A DNA stretch of 64,000 nucleotides from Methylosarcina fibrata AML-C10 (GTDB taxonomy: Bacteria > Pseudomonadota > Gammaproteobacteria > Methylococcales > Methylomonadaceae): contig NZ_KB889965.1 of assembly GCF_000372865.1 (NCBI RefSeq), positions 1,323,902 through 1,387,901 of the forward strand. Direction: 5' to 3'. Positions 55,737 to 64,000 of this stretch are shown here, piece by piece. Position 1 is the stretch's first letter. Each line of letters starts with the position of its first letter. The notes below the pieces were generated by a model. That model had not been told where the DNA came from and searched no databases. It saw only the letters and a program-made list of their open reading frames with translations. Both the position numbers and the translations under genes were made by a program.

Positions 55737-56882
55737 TTGGCAACAGATTGGCCTGGCGGCTATAAAACAAGGCGGCGGCAAGCGATCATTGTCCTTGATA
55801 GAATGATCGCTACGGACATCCTGCAGACTCTGTTCTCGGTCTGGTTGGTCGTCGTGATTATCATCGTCAGCAGAAAATTCATCAAAGTGCTGGAGCAAGC
55901 GGTAGAAGGCCAGATTTCCAATGAAACCCTGATGAAAATTTTCGGTTTGAAAACTCTGGTGGCCGGCATCGAATTTTTACCGGCCGCGCTGTTCATGGCC
56001 ATCCTGATGGTTTTAGGAAGAATGTACAGAGATCAGGAAATGTCGGCCATCTCTTCCGCCGGCGGCGGTTCCGGAACCATTTACCGGGCCGTTTTTTTAG
56101 TCGTGTTTCCGCTATCCATGCTGGCGGTCGGCCTGTCGCTGTACAGTTCTCCCTGGGCCGAAGACCGGATGGAACACTTGATGTCGCAGGACGAACAATC
56201 CTCCGACGTCCGGGGCGTCGCCGAAGGCAAATTCAGCGAATACAGCCAGGGCGACCTAGTCTTCTATGTGGAAAAAATTTCCGACGACAAAGAAATGCAT
56301 TCCGTTTTCGTACAGCAAAAACAGGGCACGGACCTGGGCATCATTAATGCCGAATCGGCTCGGTTGAAGGATCTGTCCGACGGCCGTTACGTCGTTTTCA
56401 AAGACGGCGAGCGCGTGCAGGGCCAACCCGGGCGGCAGGATTTCATCATCGAACAATTTGCCGAATACGGGGTAAGGATCGAGGAAAGGGAAGCGTCGAT
56501 CCGATTCAACCGGGCCGCGGTAAAAACCGAAGTCTTGTGGCATTCGCCTATTAGCCATGACCAGGCCGAGCTGCAGCGCCGCATCTCGATACCGCTGGGC
56601 ATGCTGCTGCTCAGCTTTCTCGCCGTTCCGCTGGCGCAGATTTCGCCGCGGGGTGGCGTTTACGGCAACATGATGGTCGGCTTCCTGATTTATTTTAGCT
56701 ACGGCAATCTCATTCGCACCAGCCAGGCCTGGATTGTCAAAGGCACCGTTTCCGCGGGCATGGGCGGTTTCGGAGTGAATTTTTTAATGTTGTTGATCGG
56801 TATGGTCTTATTGGCAAGACTGTACGGATGGCAATGGCTTGTTGTCAGAATCAAGGAAAAGGTGTTCAAGTGGGCGTACTGA
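55737..56882 (+). CDS. lptF: LPS export ABC permease LptF
   Basis: A 381-residue inner-membrane permease of the LptB2FG exporter, with three N-terminal helices (~18-115), a periplasmic beta-jellyroll (~120-255, [21 protein letters not shown]) and three C-terminal helices. It passes LPS to LptC. The start is placed at TTG 55737, six bases after GAGGAG (55725-55730); ATG 55713 and ATG 55803 are in-frame alternatives without as good a site. It overlaps lptG by 13 bases. Confidence 0.9.
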   Translation: MATDWPGGYKTRRRQAIIVLDRMIATDILQTLFSVWLVVVIIIVSRKFIKVLEQAVEGQISNETLMKIFGLKTLVAGIEFLPAALFMAILMVLGRMYRDQEMSAISSAGGGSGTIYRAVFLVVFPLSMLAVGLSLYSSPWAEDRMEHLMSQDEQSSDVRGVAEGKFSEYSQGDLVFYVEKISDDKEMHSVFVQQKQGTDLGIINAESARLKDLSDGRYVVFKDGERVQGQPGRQDFIIEQFAEYGVRIEEREASIRFNRAAVKTEVLWHSPISHDQAELQRRISIPLGMLLLSFLAVPLAQISPRGGVYGNMMVGFLIYFSYGNLIRTSQAWIVKGTVSAGMGGFGVNFLMLLIGMVLLARLYGWQWLVVRIKEKVFKWAY

Positions 56883-57940
56883 CAGGCTACATCGTCAGAG
56901 AAATATTAAAAGGGTCGGCCATTGCCGTCCTGTTTATTTTGACTCTATTCAATTTGTTCACCTTCAGTGACGAACTCAAATCCCTGGGTCAGGGCGATTA
57001 CGGCCTGAAACAGATTTTTCTTTATCTTGCCCTGACCTCGCCCCGGGTCTTTTATGAACTGGTGCCGGCGTCGGCCTTGTTGGGCAGCTTGTTCATCCTC
57101 GGCGCCATGGGCAATAACCGCGAGCTGATCGCCATGCAGGCGGCGGGCCTATCGGTTCCCAGAATCATCCTCGCCGTGATGGCGGCGGGAACGATCATGG
57201 TCATGGTTTCGCTATCGGTGGGCGAATTAATAGCGCCCATGACCGAACGCCAGGCGCAGCTTCTCAAGGTCACGGCCAAACACCAGGATGTACTCAAGCA
57301 GACCCGCTACGGCATCTGGATGCGCGAAGGCAAAAAATTCATCAACGTCAGGCGAATCGAAGACAACGGCAGCCTGGCCGACATCCATATCCACGAACTG
57401 GACGACAATAACCGACTGGTCGGAACGCTGTATGCCGAACGCGCCGTTTATCTAGGCCGGCAGCAGTGGAAACTGATCCATATCAGCGAAACGGAATTCT
57501 CTCATGAAAAAGTTTCCTCCAGCGTTCAAAACGAGGAGATCATCAAGTCTTCCATTGCGCCCGATATTCTGAAAATTGCCGTGGTCAGCCCGGACAATTT
57601 ATCCCTGGTCGATCTGGCCTTGTATATCAATTTTTTGAAAAAGAATCATCAAAAATCGCAGATCTTCGAGATGGCTTTCTGGAGCCGCCTGGTCAATCCT
57701 TTCATCACCTTCGTCATGCTCCTGGTGTCGACTCCTTTCGTGATCGGCGTCAAGCGCGGCGTCAGCGTCGGCGCGCGGATGATGATCGGCGTGGTCATCG
57801 GCATGGGCTTCAACATCATCGACAGAATCGTGGGGCATATCGGCCTGATCTATGAACTCAACCCGGTGGTGATGGCCGTCGCCCCGAGCCTGACTTTTTT
57901 TCTGCTGGCCATGCTGGCTTTAAGGCGCTCCGTTTACTGA
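56870..57940 (+). CDS. lptG: LPS export ABC permease LptG
   Basis: A 356-residue partner of LptF with the same three-helix, jellyroll, three-helix plan: [19 protein letters not shown] near the start, LIAMQAAGLSVPRIILAVM in the coupling region and VSVGARMMIGVVIGMGFNI near the end. GTG 56870, preceded by AAGG, is the likely start because it begins at the first helix; an ATG at 56828 would add fourteen residues inside lptF. Its 5' end overlaps lptF by 13 bases, so the permeases are made in a fixed ratio. Confidence 0.92.
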   Translation: MGVLTGYIVREILKGSAIAVLFILTLFNLFTFSDELKSLGQGDYGLKQIFLYLALTSPRVFYELVPASALLGSLFILGAMGNNRELIAMQAAGLSVPRIILAVMAAGTIMVMVSLSVGELIAPMTERQAQLLKVTAKHQDVLKQTRYGIWMREGKKFINVRRIEDNGSLADIHIHELDDNNRLVGTLYAERAVYLGRQQWKLIHISETEFSHEKVSSSVQNEEIIKSSIAPDILKIAVVSPDNLSLVDLALYINFLKKNHQKSQIFEMAFWSRLVNPFITFVMLLVSTPFVIGVKRGVSVGARMMIGVVIGMGFNIIDRIVGHIGLIYELNPVVMAVAPSLTFFLLAMLALRRSVY

Positions 57941-58041
57941 ACCTTGGCCGCCCTGACGATGTGCTATATTTGAAGCTGAACCGAATCGATTGCCGGCATC
58001 GGATCGGTTTTTCCAGCTTCTCTTCGGTCGGTAAGAAATCC

Positions 58042-59754
58042 ATGACGCCAATGAATGAAAACCTGAAAATCCCTTTTTACCCGACCGAGCAATCCTTCTC
58101 AGGCTGGCTGCTGGGACTTTCCATGGAGCAAGACCCTACTTCCTGCCGCCGGTTGCTGGCGGCATTGCAGGCTTTTGAAAACAGCGACCTGCCCCCGCAG
58201 CAACTTTTAACTTTTCTCCCCAAAATCGGCGCAAAACTGGACGTTATCGTCGACCGGCTGGAAAGGAATTATCTGGACAGCGGATTTCCGCTGTCGACGG
58301 AAGAACAATCCGCTGCGGATCTTGTCTCCGGCGCCTTTACCGCTTTGGCTGAACAGTATCTCGCCCTTGCCCGCAAATGGTTTGAACTTACCGGTTCGGA
58401 GGACGCCTCGGAAAAAGCCAATGTTTTGTATTGGTCTTTGGAGGCTCTCGGTAAAAGCCGGCTGCACCGTGCGAAAATTTACCATCCTCCTGCTCCGGGA
58501 TTTTGGCTGAATTGCTACCGGATCTACCGATGGGCGGAAAATGCCCGGTTGCTGAATGTCGTTATCGCTCAGGATACAACCGGAGAAAGCACAATCAATA
58601 CGGCATTCAAACACATTCTTTTATTCGACCTGGCCAATCCCGGACAATTCAGGCCCAGGGAAATGAAGGCGATTTATCATGCTCTGGAAGAATGCGCCGC
58701 TTCGAGCCTGCTGGAACCGGACAGTGCGCCATCGCCTTTGCCCCAATGCACGTTCAATCTGGGCCTGGACAAGCGCCCACAGATACTATTTTCACCGGCA
58801 TTACCGAAAAGCGTGGATGCCGACACCCGCTATTTTTCGTCCGTACCGGCCGCGCGGGATCTTCATCAGTTACTCAAACAACAAGTTTCTTCGCAGAATG
58901 TCCTGAAATGGATTTATCAGTCTTCGTTCAGGCGCGCGCTCAAGTCGCTGAGCCTCACGCAAAGAAGAAAATTCAACAGAAAAGCAGAGCAACTGAATAA
59001 AACCTGCATCGTCGGTTTTCATCATGTCGTAAGCTATTTGTTCAAAACAAGCCCAATTGATTGGGAAGAATTCATCAAAAAACCTAAAAAAGATACTCGA
59101 ATCGCCGGGAACTGGGAAGTACCGGATCTCGATCTTGTACCCATCGAGAAAGGCACGACTTATCAAATGAATGCTTTATTCAAGAAAAATACCACCGATA
59201 ATTCCAAAATTGCCGATTTCTTAAGCGCCAATCGGGAAATCTCGAGCAAGAACGGGATCTGGGATCCCATCGAGCTAGAACAAAACAGACAGATGGATCT
59301 CATTCCTGTCGGCGAGGTCGACATTCTCGACAGCAGCGCTCACGGATTTCAGGTTTTATGGAAATCTCCCGAAGTAAAGGTTAAAGTCGGAGAGATCGTT
59401 GCCTTTCCGACTACAAAAGGCGACAGGATCGAAATCGGATTGATACGCCGCATCAGCCATTACCCGCAAGGCAATCTTTGTCTAGGCATCGAGATCATCG
59501 GCTTCGAATCCGAAGTGGTGGGATTGGGAAGACCCAGGCAGAGCCATTCGGTCCATACGGCCATTTTTCTACCGGGCATCCGCGCATTAAAGCAGGAAGA
59601 CAGCATTATTTATAATAACTGCGATTTTTCAACCGGCGAATTTATCGTCATCCACCGCAAAAAACGCACCATTCCGTGCCGGCTGGAAAAGCTGGTCAAT
59701 TCCACGCCGGCGATTACCCGGATGGAATTGTATTACCCCCCTTCTTCCGATTGA
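58042..59754 (+). CDS. Uncharacterised protein with a possible PilZ-like C-terminal region
   Basis: I do not recognise a characterised family. The 570-residue product is helical over residues ~10-370 (KLDVIVDRLERNYLDSGFP, FTALAEQYLALARKWFELTG) and beta-rich over ~420-560. The segment VDILDSSAHGFQVLW contains a DxSxxG pattern like the second half of a PilZ cyclic-di-GMP site, followed by VKVGEIVAFPT and CLGIEIIGFE; the RxxxR half is missing. There is no signal peptide or membrane helix. ATG 58042 is chosen; GTG 57961 is possible. It follows lptG by 101 bases. Confidence 0.7.
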   Translation: MTPMNENLKIPFYPTEQSFSGWLLGLSMEQDPTSCRRLLAALQAFENSDLPPQQLLTFLPKIGAKLDVIVDRLERNYLDSGFPLSTEEQSAADLVSGAFTALAEQYLALARKWFELTGSEDASEKANVLYWSLEALGKSRLHRAKIYHPPAPGFWLNCYRIYRWAENARLLNVVIAQDTTGESTINTAFKHILLFDLANPGQFRPREMKAIYHALEECAASSLLEPDSAPSPLPQCTFNLGLDKRPQILFSPALPKSVDADTRYFSSVPAARDLHQLLKQQVSSQNVLKWIYQSSFRRALKSLSLTQRRKFNRKAEQLNKTCIVGFHHVVSYLFKTSPIDWEEFIKKPKKDTRIAGNWEVPDLDLVPIEKGTTYQMNALFKKNTTDNSKIADFLSANREISSKNGIWDPIELEQNRQMDLIPVGEVDILDSSAHGFQVLWKSPEVKVKVGEIVAFPTTKGDRIEIGLIRRISHYPQGNLCLGIEIIGFESEVVGLGRPRQSHSVHTAIFLPGIRALKQEDSIIYNNCDFSTGEFIVIHRKKRTIPCRLEKLVNSTPAITRMELYYPPSSD

Positions 59755-59994
59755 AGGACAGAACGAAAGACTGAACGTTGTTGCCGACGCCCCGATTTCA
59801 CTCTCACTCTTTTCGGGAGCGCCCGGCCTGTGCCCCGTTCGGGCTGCCGGCTTTCACCGCCGCCATAAGCGATGCCTCACCTCAAACCTGCCCATTCTGT
59901 ACGGCATTGACCTTCCGTATCGGTTTTCATACAATCCTCTTAAGATAAACCCAGGTTTGTCTTTACACAATCACACTAATTTCGGGGAGCACAC
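59755..59994. other. Promoter-bearing intergenic region before DUF1097 gene
   Basis: The 240 bases carry a clear sigma-70-like promoter near the downstream end and GGGAG before the ATG. No gene or convincing terminator for the unknown 570-aa protein's gene is seen. Confidence 0.6.
59907..59935 (+). promoter_or_regulatory. Sigma-70 promoter of the DUF1097 gene
   Basis: TTGACC (59907-59912), exact 17-base spacer, TACAAT (59930-59935); each box matches consensus at five of six positions. Start expected near 59942, giving a leader of about 53 bases. Confidence 0.7.
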
Positions 59995-60519
59995 ATGGAC
60001 AAATTAACAGCATTATCCTTGAGTATCGGCGTACTGGCGGGTGTCGCCACGTTTCTGGCGGTCGGTCCGTTGAGCGGCTTTTTTTTCATCTGGGCGGCAA
60101 CGATCGCCTGGGCTGCTTATTTTGCCCTGGGTGCCAATGAGGCGGCATTGAAAAATACGATCATCTGCGGAATTTTCGGGGTGTTCATGGCCTGGCTGAC
60201 GGCCATACTGCTGACCAACATACCTTCCACGGCCGTACTCGGGTTTCCGCTTATGGCGGCCATTACCGTGACCGTTGCGGTCGTAGTGCTGTGTCTTGCG
60301 GCGAGGCTTCCCCAACTGGCCGCCATACCCGCCAGCGTCTTCGGTTATTCGTCGACCTTTGCCTATCTTCTGCAAACGCCCGACCAACTGACCCAGAACA
60401 GCTTGCTCGGCGTTTCTTTCAGCAATCCTCTGGTGATTATTTCCGTTTCTTTTATTATCGGCACTTATTTCGGTCAATTTTCCGCTCAATGGGCCGCGAA
60501 AATGACCAGTGAGTCGTAA
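59995..60519 (+). CDS. DUF1097 family inner-membrane protein
   Basis: A 174-residue, five- to six-helix membrane protein. FLAVGPLSGFFFIWAATIAWAAYFALG and NTIICGIFGVFMAWLTAILL, each shown here only as the pattern of long aliphatic runs with Gly, match DUF1097, a family of unknown function. GGGAG precedes the ATG. It converges with the glutamate dehydrogenase gene and has its own promoter. Confidence 0.85.
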   Translation: MDKLTALSLSIGVLAGVATFLAVGPLSGFFFIWAATIAWAAYFALGANEAALKNTIICGIFGVFMAWLTAILLTNIPSTAVLGFPLMAAITVTVAVVVLCLAARLPQLAAIPASVFGYSSTFAYLLQTPDQLTQNSLLGVSFSNPLVIISVSFIIGTYFGQFSAQWAAKMTSES

Positions 60520-60561
60520 TAAAAAAGTCTGACCTATTGAATAATTTACGTGATACAGCCT

Positions 60562-60633
60562 GAGCCCGGCCCGGTAACGCCTTAAGTTAGACGACATTCG
60601 CAAGGATGCAGGAAAGCCGGGCTCGCCTTTTTT
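60562..60633 (+). terminator. Likely terminator of the DUF1097 gene
   Basis: GAGCCCGGC (60562-60570) pairs perfectly with GCCGGGCTC (60616-60624) across a 45-base loop, with a six-T run at 60628-60633. A second inverted repeat with arms TGAATCCCGGC and GCCGGAATTCA follows at 60639-60667. Both lie between convergent genes. Confidence 0.6.
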
Positions 60634-60726
60634 CTCGGTGAATCCCGGCAATCACTGCCGGAATTCACTCTGTTTCCGTACTTAAGGGATGCTGTTGTTT
60701 TTGGCCAAACTTTCAAGCATCCACTC

Positions 60727-63700
60727 TTATCCCTCGGCTTGCGTGCTTAACTTTTCCAGTTCCTTCGCCAAAACCAGATAAGGAAACAAATTGACCGGCG
60801 TGGCACTGATTATCTCCTGATAAATTCGCCGATACCGGCTGATTTTCGGCCGTTCCGCCGGCAAATCAAAATATTCCGCACAGCCGGCTGCCTTGTTGAC
60901 GAGAAGGTTCCTGATCAGAAGCCCTGCCATCGACTTGAAGTCTTCCTGCAGAGTCACGGTAACCTTTCGTTCCCAGTAATCGTGCGCCGGCAAATTTTTC
61001 AATCGTTCCCGAATGAGCTCAAGACCCAGAAAGCTATTGATTTCATTGAAGAGCTTTAATAGAGTAACGACGCTCTGATCCGTTTCCGAAGCCAATGACA
61101 AAATAAACGGAAAATCTTCCAGGCCGGCGATCAGCATCATGGTTTCTGCCAGCCTGTCGGGAACACCTGCCTGCTGATAGTGTGCCGCTTGAGCTTTCCA
61201 ACGCTCTTTCTGAATGCCCTCGTATCGTCTCAGATAATTGACGTACTGCTTCAAGTAGCGCCGATAACCGTTGATGGTCCGTTCATCGGGCCGGATGACT
61301 CTATCGTGCAACAAGGCCCATCGGCAAAAATCCGCCAGTGCGGTTTCAAGAAGCAGCAACAATTGATATTGCACGCCCGTTGCCACTTTGTTGTCCAGGG
61401 CAAAAATCTTGCGCCGAATTGCATCGCCGTCCAGAACCCGATCGAAAGTCAGATAGCAGGCCACGTGATCGAGTTTGTTCGAATTGTCGCTGTCGATGTC
61501 CAGATTTAAAAAACCGCAGCCAGCCTGATTGATGATTTTATTGCTGACCATGGTGGCGGTGATTTCTCTGGCCAGAGGATGGCCGGAAAGATGTTCTCTA
61601 TAGTGTTCGATGATCTGTTCCGGAAAATAGGACAACAAATAACAATCGCAGCAATCCTCCTCGAACAAGGCGGTCAAATGTTGAATTTGCTGGGTCAGGT
61701 ACATTTTACCGGCGGCCATCAATACCGCCAGTTCGGGACGGGTCAGGTTTTTTCCAGGCCGCGCCAGAAGCTCCTTGGTGTGCGGAAAAGACTCGACGGT
61801 CCTGTCGAAATAGCCGCCCGCTTCGAGGCGCTCGGCCAACCGCAAATAGTCGGCAGGATCGCCGGCGCTGCGAAGTTGTTCCAGGGACAAACAGAGGCTC
61901 TGTGCATAATTGTTGGCCAGAACGAGCCGGCAGACGGCATCGGTCATGCTGATAAAAAATTGTTGATAATCGGAAATGACGTTTTTCTTTTGCAGGCCGG
62001 CCAGTAAAATTTTCAAATTCACCTCATGATCCGAGGTATCGACTCCGGCAGAGTTGTCGACGGCGTCGGTATTGATCCTGCCGCCCGACAAAGCGTATTC
62101 GATGCGCCCTTTTTGGGTAAATCCGAGGTTGGCCCCCTCGCCTACGATCCGGGCTTTCAAATCGACGGCGTCCACCCGCACATTGTCGTTGGCCCTGTCT
62201 CCGACTTCTTCGTGCTTTTCGGTGCCGGCCTTGACATAGGTGCCGATGCCGCCCAGCCACAGCAGTTCCACGGGCGCGGTCAACAGATAACGGATCAGCG
62301 ATTCGCCATCCAGCGATTTATAGCGTATGCCGAGCCATTTTCTTAATTCGGGCGACACCGGGATGTCCATCGACGAGCGCAAATACACTCCGCCTCCCGG
62401 AGAAATCAGAGACCGGTCGTAATCGTTCCAGGTGGAACCCGGCAATTCGAACAGACGTTTGCGCTCGTTCAAAGGGCCGTCATTGTCGGCAGGATTCGGA
62501 TCGATAAAAATATGCTGGCCGCTGAAAGCGGCCAGCAGCCGAATGTAAGGAGAGAGCAGCATGCTGTTGCCGAATACGTCGCCGTCCATGCTTCCGATGC
62601 CGACCACGGTGAAGGCCTCGTTCTGAATGTCCTTGCCGGCTTCGCGAAAATGCCTCTTTACGCATTCCCAGGCGCCCCGCGCCGTGATGCCCAATGCTTT
62701 GTGGTTGTAACCGCGCGACCCGCCGCTGGCGAACGCATCGCCCAGCCAGTAATGGTAATCGGCGGAAATCGAATTGGCCGTATCGGAAAATTGGGCGGTG
62801 CCTTTATCCGCCGCCACCACCAGATAAGGATCCGAATCGTCGTAAGCGATGATCCGGGGCGATCGAACAATTTCCTCGCCACTGTAATTGTCCGTCAAAT
62901 CCAGCATGCCCTTGATCAGCCGGATGTAGGCATTTTTTCCGGCCGCAGCCCATGCCGGCTTCGAACCGTTTTTCTTGACGACAAACCCGCCCTTGGCGCC
63001 GGTGGGAATGATCAAGGCGTTTTTACTGATCTGGGTCTGCATCAGATCCAGGATTTCGGTCCGAAAATCATCGGCGCGATCGGACCAGCGTATGCCGCCC
63101 CTGGACACCTTGCCGGCCCGAAGATGGATGCCTTCCATATCGACCGCATGCACGTAAATTTCGTATTGGGGCTTCGGCACGGGCATGTCGATCACGCCCA
63201 GGCTATTGATCTTGAAGGCTATGAAATAGTCTTCGTGATTGAGGCGCAGGTGGAAGTTACAGCGCATCGTGGCATCGATCAGATTGAACAGGGTCCGCAA
63301 GACCCGGTCGTCGTTGATGTCGGCTACCGATTTCATGCTGCCCAGCAGTTGCAAGCGCAGCGGAAACAGAACCTGCTCCTCCCGGAGCGCCTGATCGTTC
63401 CACTCGGGCTTCGGCCGGAAGCGGGCCTCGAAATACCGGAAAAGGCAGAGCGTGACTTCCGGATTCCGGATCAGGGCGTGATGAATACTGGTGGGAGAAG
63501 TCCTGAGCTCCAGTTGCAAATAGTAATTCCGGTAAGCCCTCAAGGCATCCACTTCCTGCCAGCTCATGCCGGTCAGGACGATCAGTTTATTGAGCGGATC
63601 GTTTTCAACCCGCTCGTCCATGATCGCCTGGATCGCCTCCAGCATACGCTTCCTCAAGCGGAGAAAAATGTTTTCCCGGATGTTTTCCGCTTTAATAGTA

Positions 63701-64000
63701 AAGCTTTTTATGAACAGCGTTTCACCTTCGACCTCGACGGAAAACTGCACCTGATCCATCACTCTCAAATTCATGTTTTCCAGGACCGGAATGTATTCGT
63801 CCAGAAACTTTTCCTTTCGGCTGTAAAAATGCAAGCGGTAATGTTCGATGCCCTGGCATGGCTTCAACAGACTCACCGGTTGATAATGGCTCGTCGAAAT
63901 CCGTTCGAGTTGCAGCATGTCCTTCAAGGCGTACCGGGGCGAAACCAGGTGTTGATAAAACGCGGAAAACAGGGATCGGTACTTTTCCTGCAGGCGGTGT
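60727..64000 (-). CDS. NAD-specific glutamate dehydrogenase (large type), 5'-truncated by window
   Basis: The frame is open to the window edge (residues before TTG 63927 read QHLVSPRYALKDML), so this is the C-terminal ~1090 residues of the large (~1600-residue) GDH class. RGGIRWSDRADDFRTEILDL, NALIIPTGAKGGFVVKK with the catalytic lysine, and VGIGSMDGDVFGNSMLLS with the dinucleotide-binding part are clear. The enzyme oxidatively deaminates glutamate with NAD. The N-terminal ACT-like region lies outside. Confidence 0.95.
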   Translation of the reverse strand, partial: HRLQEKYRSLFSAFYQHLVSPRYALKDMLQLERISTSHYQPVSLLKPCQGIEHYRLHFYSRKEKFLDEYIPVLENMNLRVMDQVQFSVEVEGETLFIKSFTIKAENIRENIFLRLRKRMLEAIQAIMDERVENDPLNKLIVLTGMSWQEVDALRAYRNYYLQLELRTSPTSIHHALIRNPEVTLCLFRYFEARFRPKPEWNDQALREEQVLFPLRLQLLGSMKSVADINDDRVLRTLFNLIDATMRCNFHLRLNHEDYFIAFKINSLGVIDMPVPKPQYEIYVHAVDMEGIHLRAGKVSRGGIRWSDRADDFRTEILDLMQTQISKNALIIPTGAKGGFVVKKNGSKPAWAAAGKNAYIRLIKGMLDLTDNYSGEEIVRSPRIIAYDDSDPYLVVAADKGTAQFSDTANSISADYHYWLGDAFASGGSRGYNHKALGITARGAWECVKRHFREAGKDIQNEAFTVVGIGSMDGDVFGNSMLLSPYIRLLAAFSGQHIFIDPNPADNDGPLNERKRLFELPGSTWNDYDRSLISPGGGVYLRSSMDIPVSPELRKWLGIRYKSLDGESLIRYLLTAPVELLWLGGIGTYVKAGTEKHEEVGDRANDNVRVDAVDLKARIVGEGANLGFTQKGRIEYALSGGRINTDAVDNSAGVDTSDHEVNLKILLAGLQKKNVISDYQQFFISMTDAVCRLVLANNYAQSLCLSLEQLRSAGDPADYLRLAERLEAGGYFDRTVESFPHTKELLARPGKNLTRPELAVLMAAGKMYLTQQIQHLTALFEEDCCDCYLLSYFPEQIIEHYREHLSGHPLAREITATMVSNKIINQAGCGFLNLDIDSDNSNKLDHVACYLTFDRVLDGDAIRRKIFALDNKVATGVQYQLLLLLETALADFCRWALLHDRVIRPDERTINGYRRYLKQYVNYLRRYEGIQKERWKAQAAHYQQAGVPDRLAETMMLIAGLEDFPFILSLASETDQSVVTLLKLFNEINSFLGLELIRERLKNLPAHDYWERKVTVTLQEDFKSMAGLLIRNLLVNKAAGCAEYFDLPAERPKISRYRRIYQEIISATPVNLFPYLVLAKELEKLSTQAEG

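Noticed and set aside
1-64000. tRNA, rRNA, CRISPR arrays, insertion-sequence transposases
   Set aside because: No TPsiC-like GGTTCRANTCC arms in plausible cloverleaf context, no regularly spaced repeats, and no transposase or integrase motifs were seen in the intergenic regions.

Overview
The window reads as chromosomal DNA of a Gram-negative gammaproteobacterium with moderately high GC. The support is gene order typical of that class: pilBCD-coaE-zapD-yacG, exbB-exbD-lpxK-trm112-kdsB, and pepA-holC-valS divergent from lptFG. Genes for Kdo and lipid A synthesis, LPS export and type IV pili show an outer membrane and pili. The gene mix resembles methylotrophic Methylococcales, but no methane- or methanol-oxidation gene is present, so that narrower placement is only an inference.

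Layout. 1-1340: end of methionine synthase metH, a YqhA-type membrane protein and a small glutaredoxin-like protein. 1340-1916: repeat-rich intergenic DNA with a sigma-54-like promoter and a strong terminator. 1917-11513 (+): five tightly packed genes, namely circularly permuted ATP-grasp, alpha-E, transglutaminase/DUF2126, an ATP-grasp/alpha-E fusion, and a second transglutaminase. 11559-18992 (-): a very large membrane protein, an amidohydrolase, a methyltransferase, an aldo/keto reductase and the proteasome-like Anbu peptidase. With the plus-strand block this forms a predicted peptide ligation/tagging and peptidase island. 19447-24995 (+): SLC13/RCK transporter, a long regulatory gap with a second sigma-54-like promoter, an OBAP-like lipoprotein, a 60-aa membrane protein, a predicted beta-barrel protein and a MauG-like dihaem protein.

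25110-37464 (-): kup, thrC, hom, alaC-type aminotransferase, kdsB, trm112, lpxK, exbD, exbB, an MFS transporter, aroC and prmB. 37556-44944: HDOD protein, pilU (-), a PP-loop thiolation-like enzyme with TusA, argJ, a Nudix/TMP-synthase-like fusion and a fatty acid desaturase. 45019-54108 (-): yacG, zapD, coaE, pilD, pilC, pilB, valS and holC. 54126-64000: pepA (-), lptF-lptG, an unknown 570-aa protein, a DUF1097 protein, and the C-terminal part of a large NAD-glutamate dehydrogenase (-) that runs off the window.

Most of the window is housekeeping. The regions worth most attention are the duplicated ATP-grasp/alpha-E/transglutaminase set with its near-by Anbu peptidase (1917-18992), whose second ATP-grasp looks catalytically degenerate, and two sigma-54-like promoters: one seems to drive a short terminated transcript (about 1789-1857), the other drives the OBAP-like lipoprotein with palindromes at enhancer distance. 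I found no tRNA, rRNA, CRISPR array, prophage or transposase gene.
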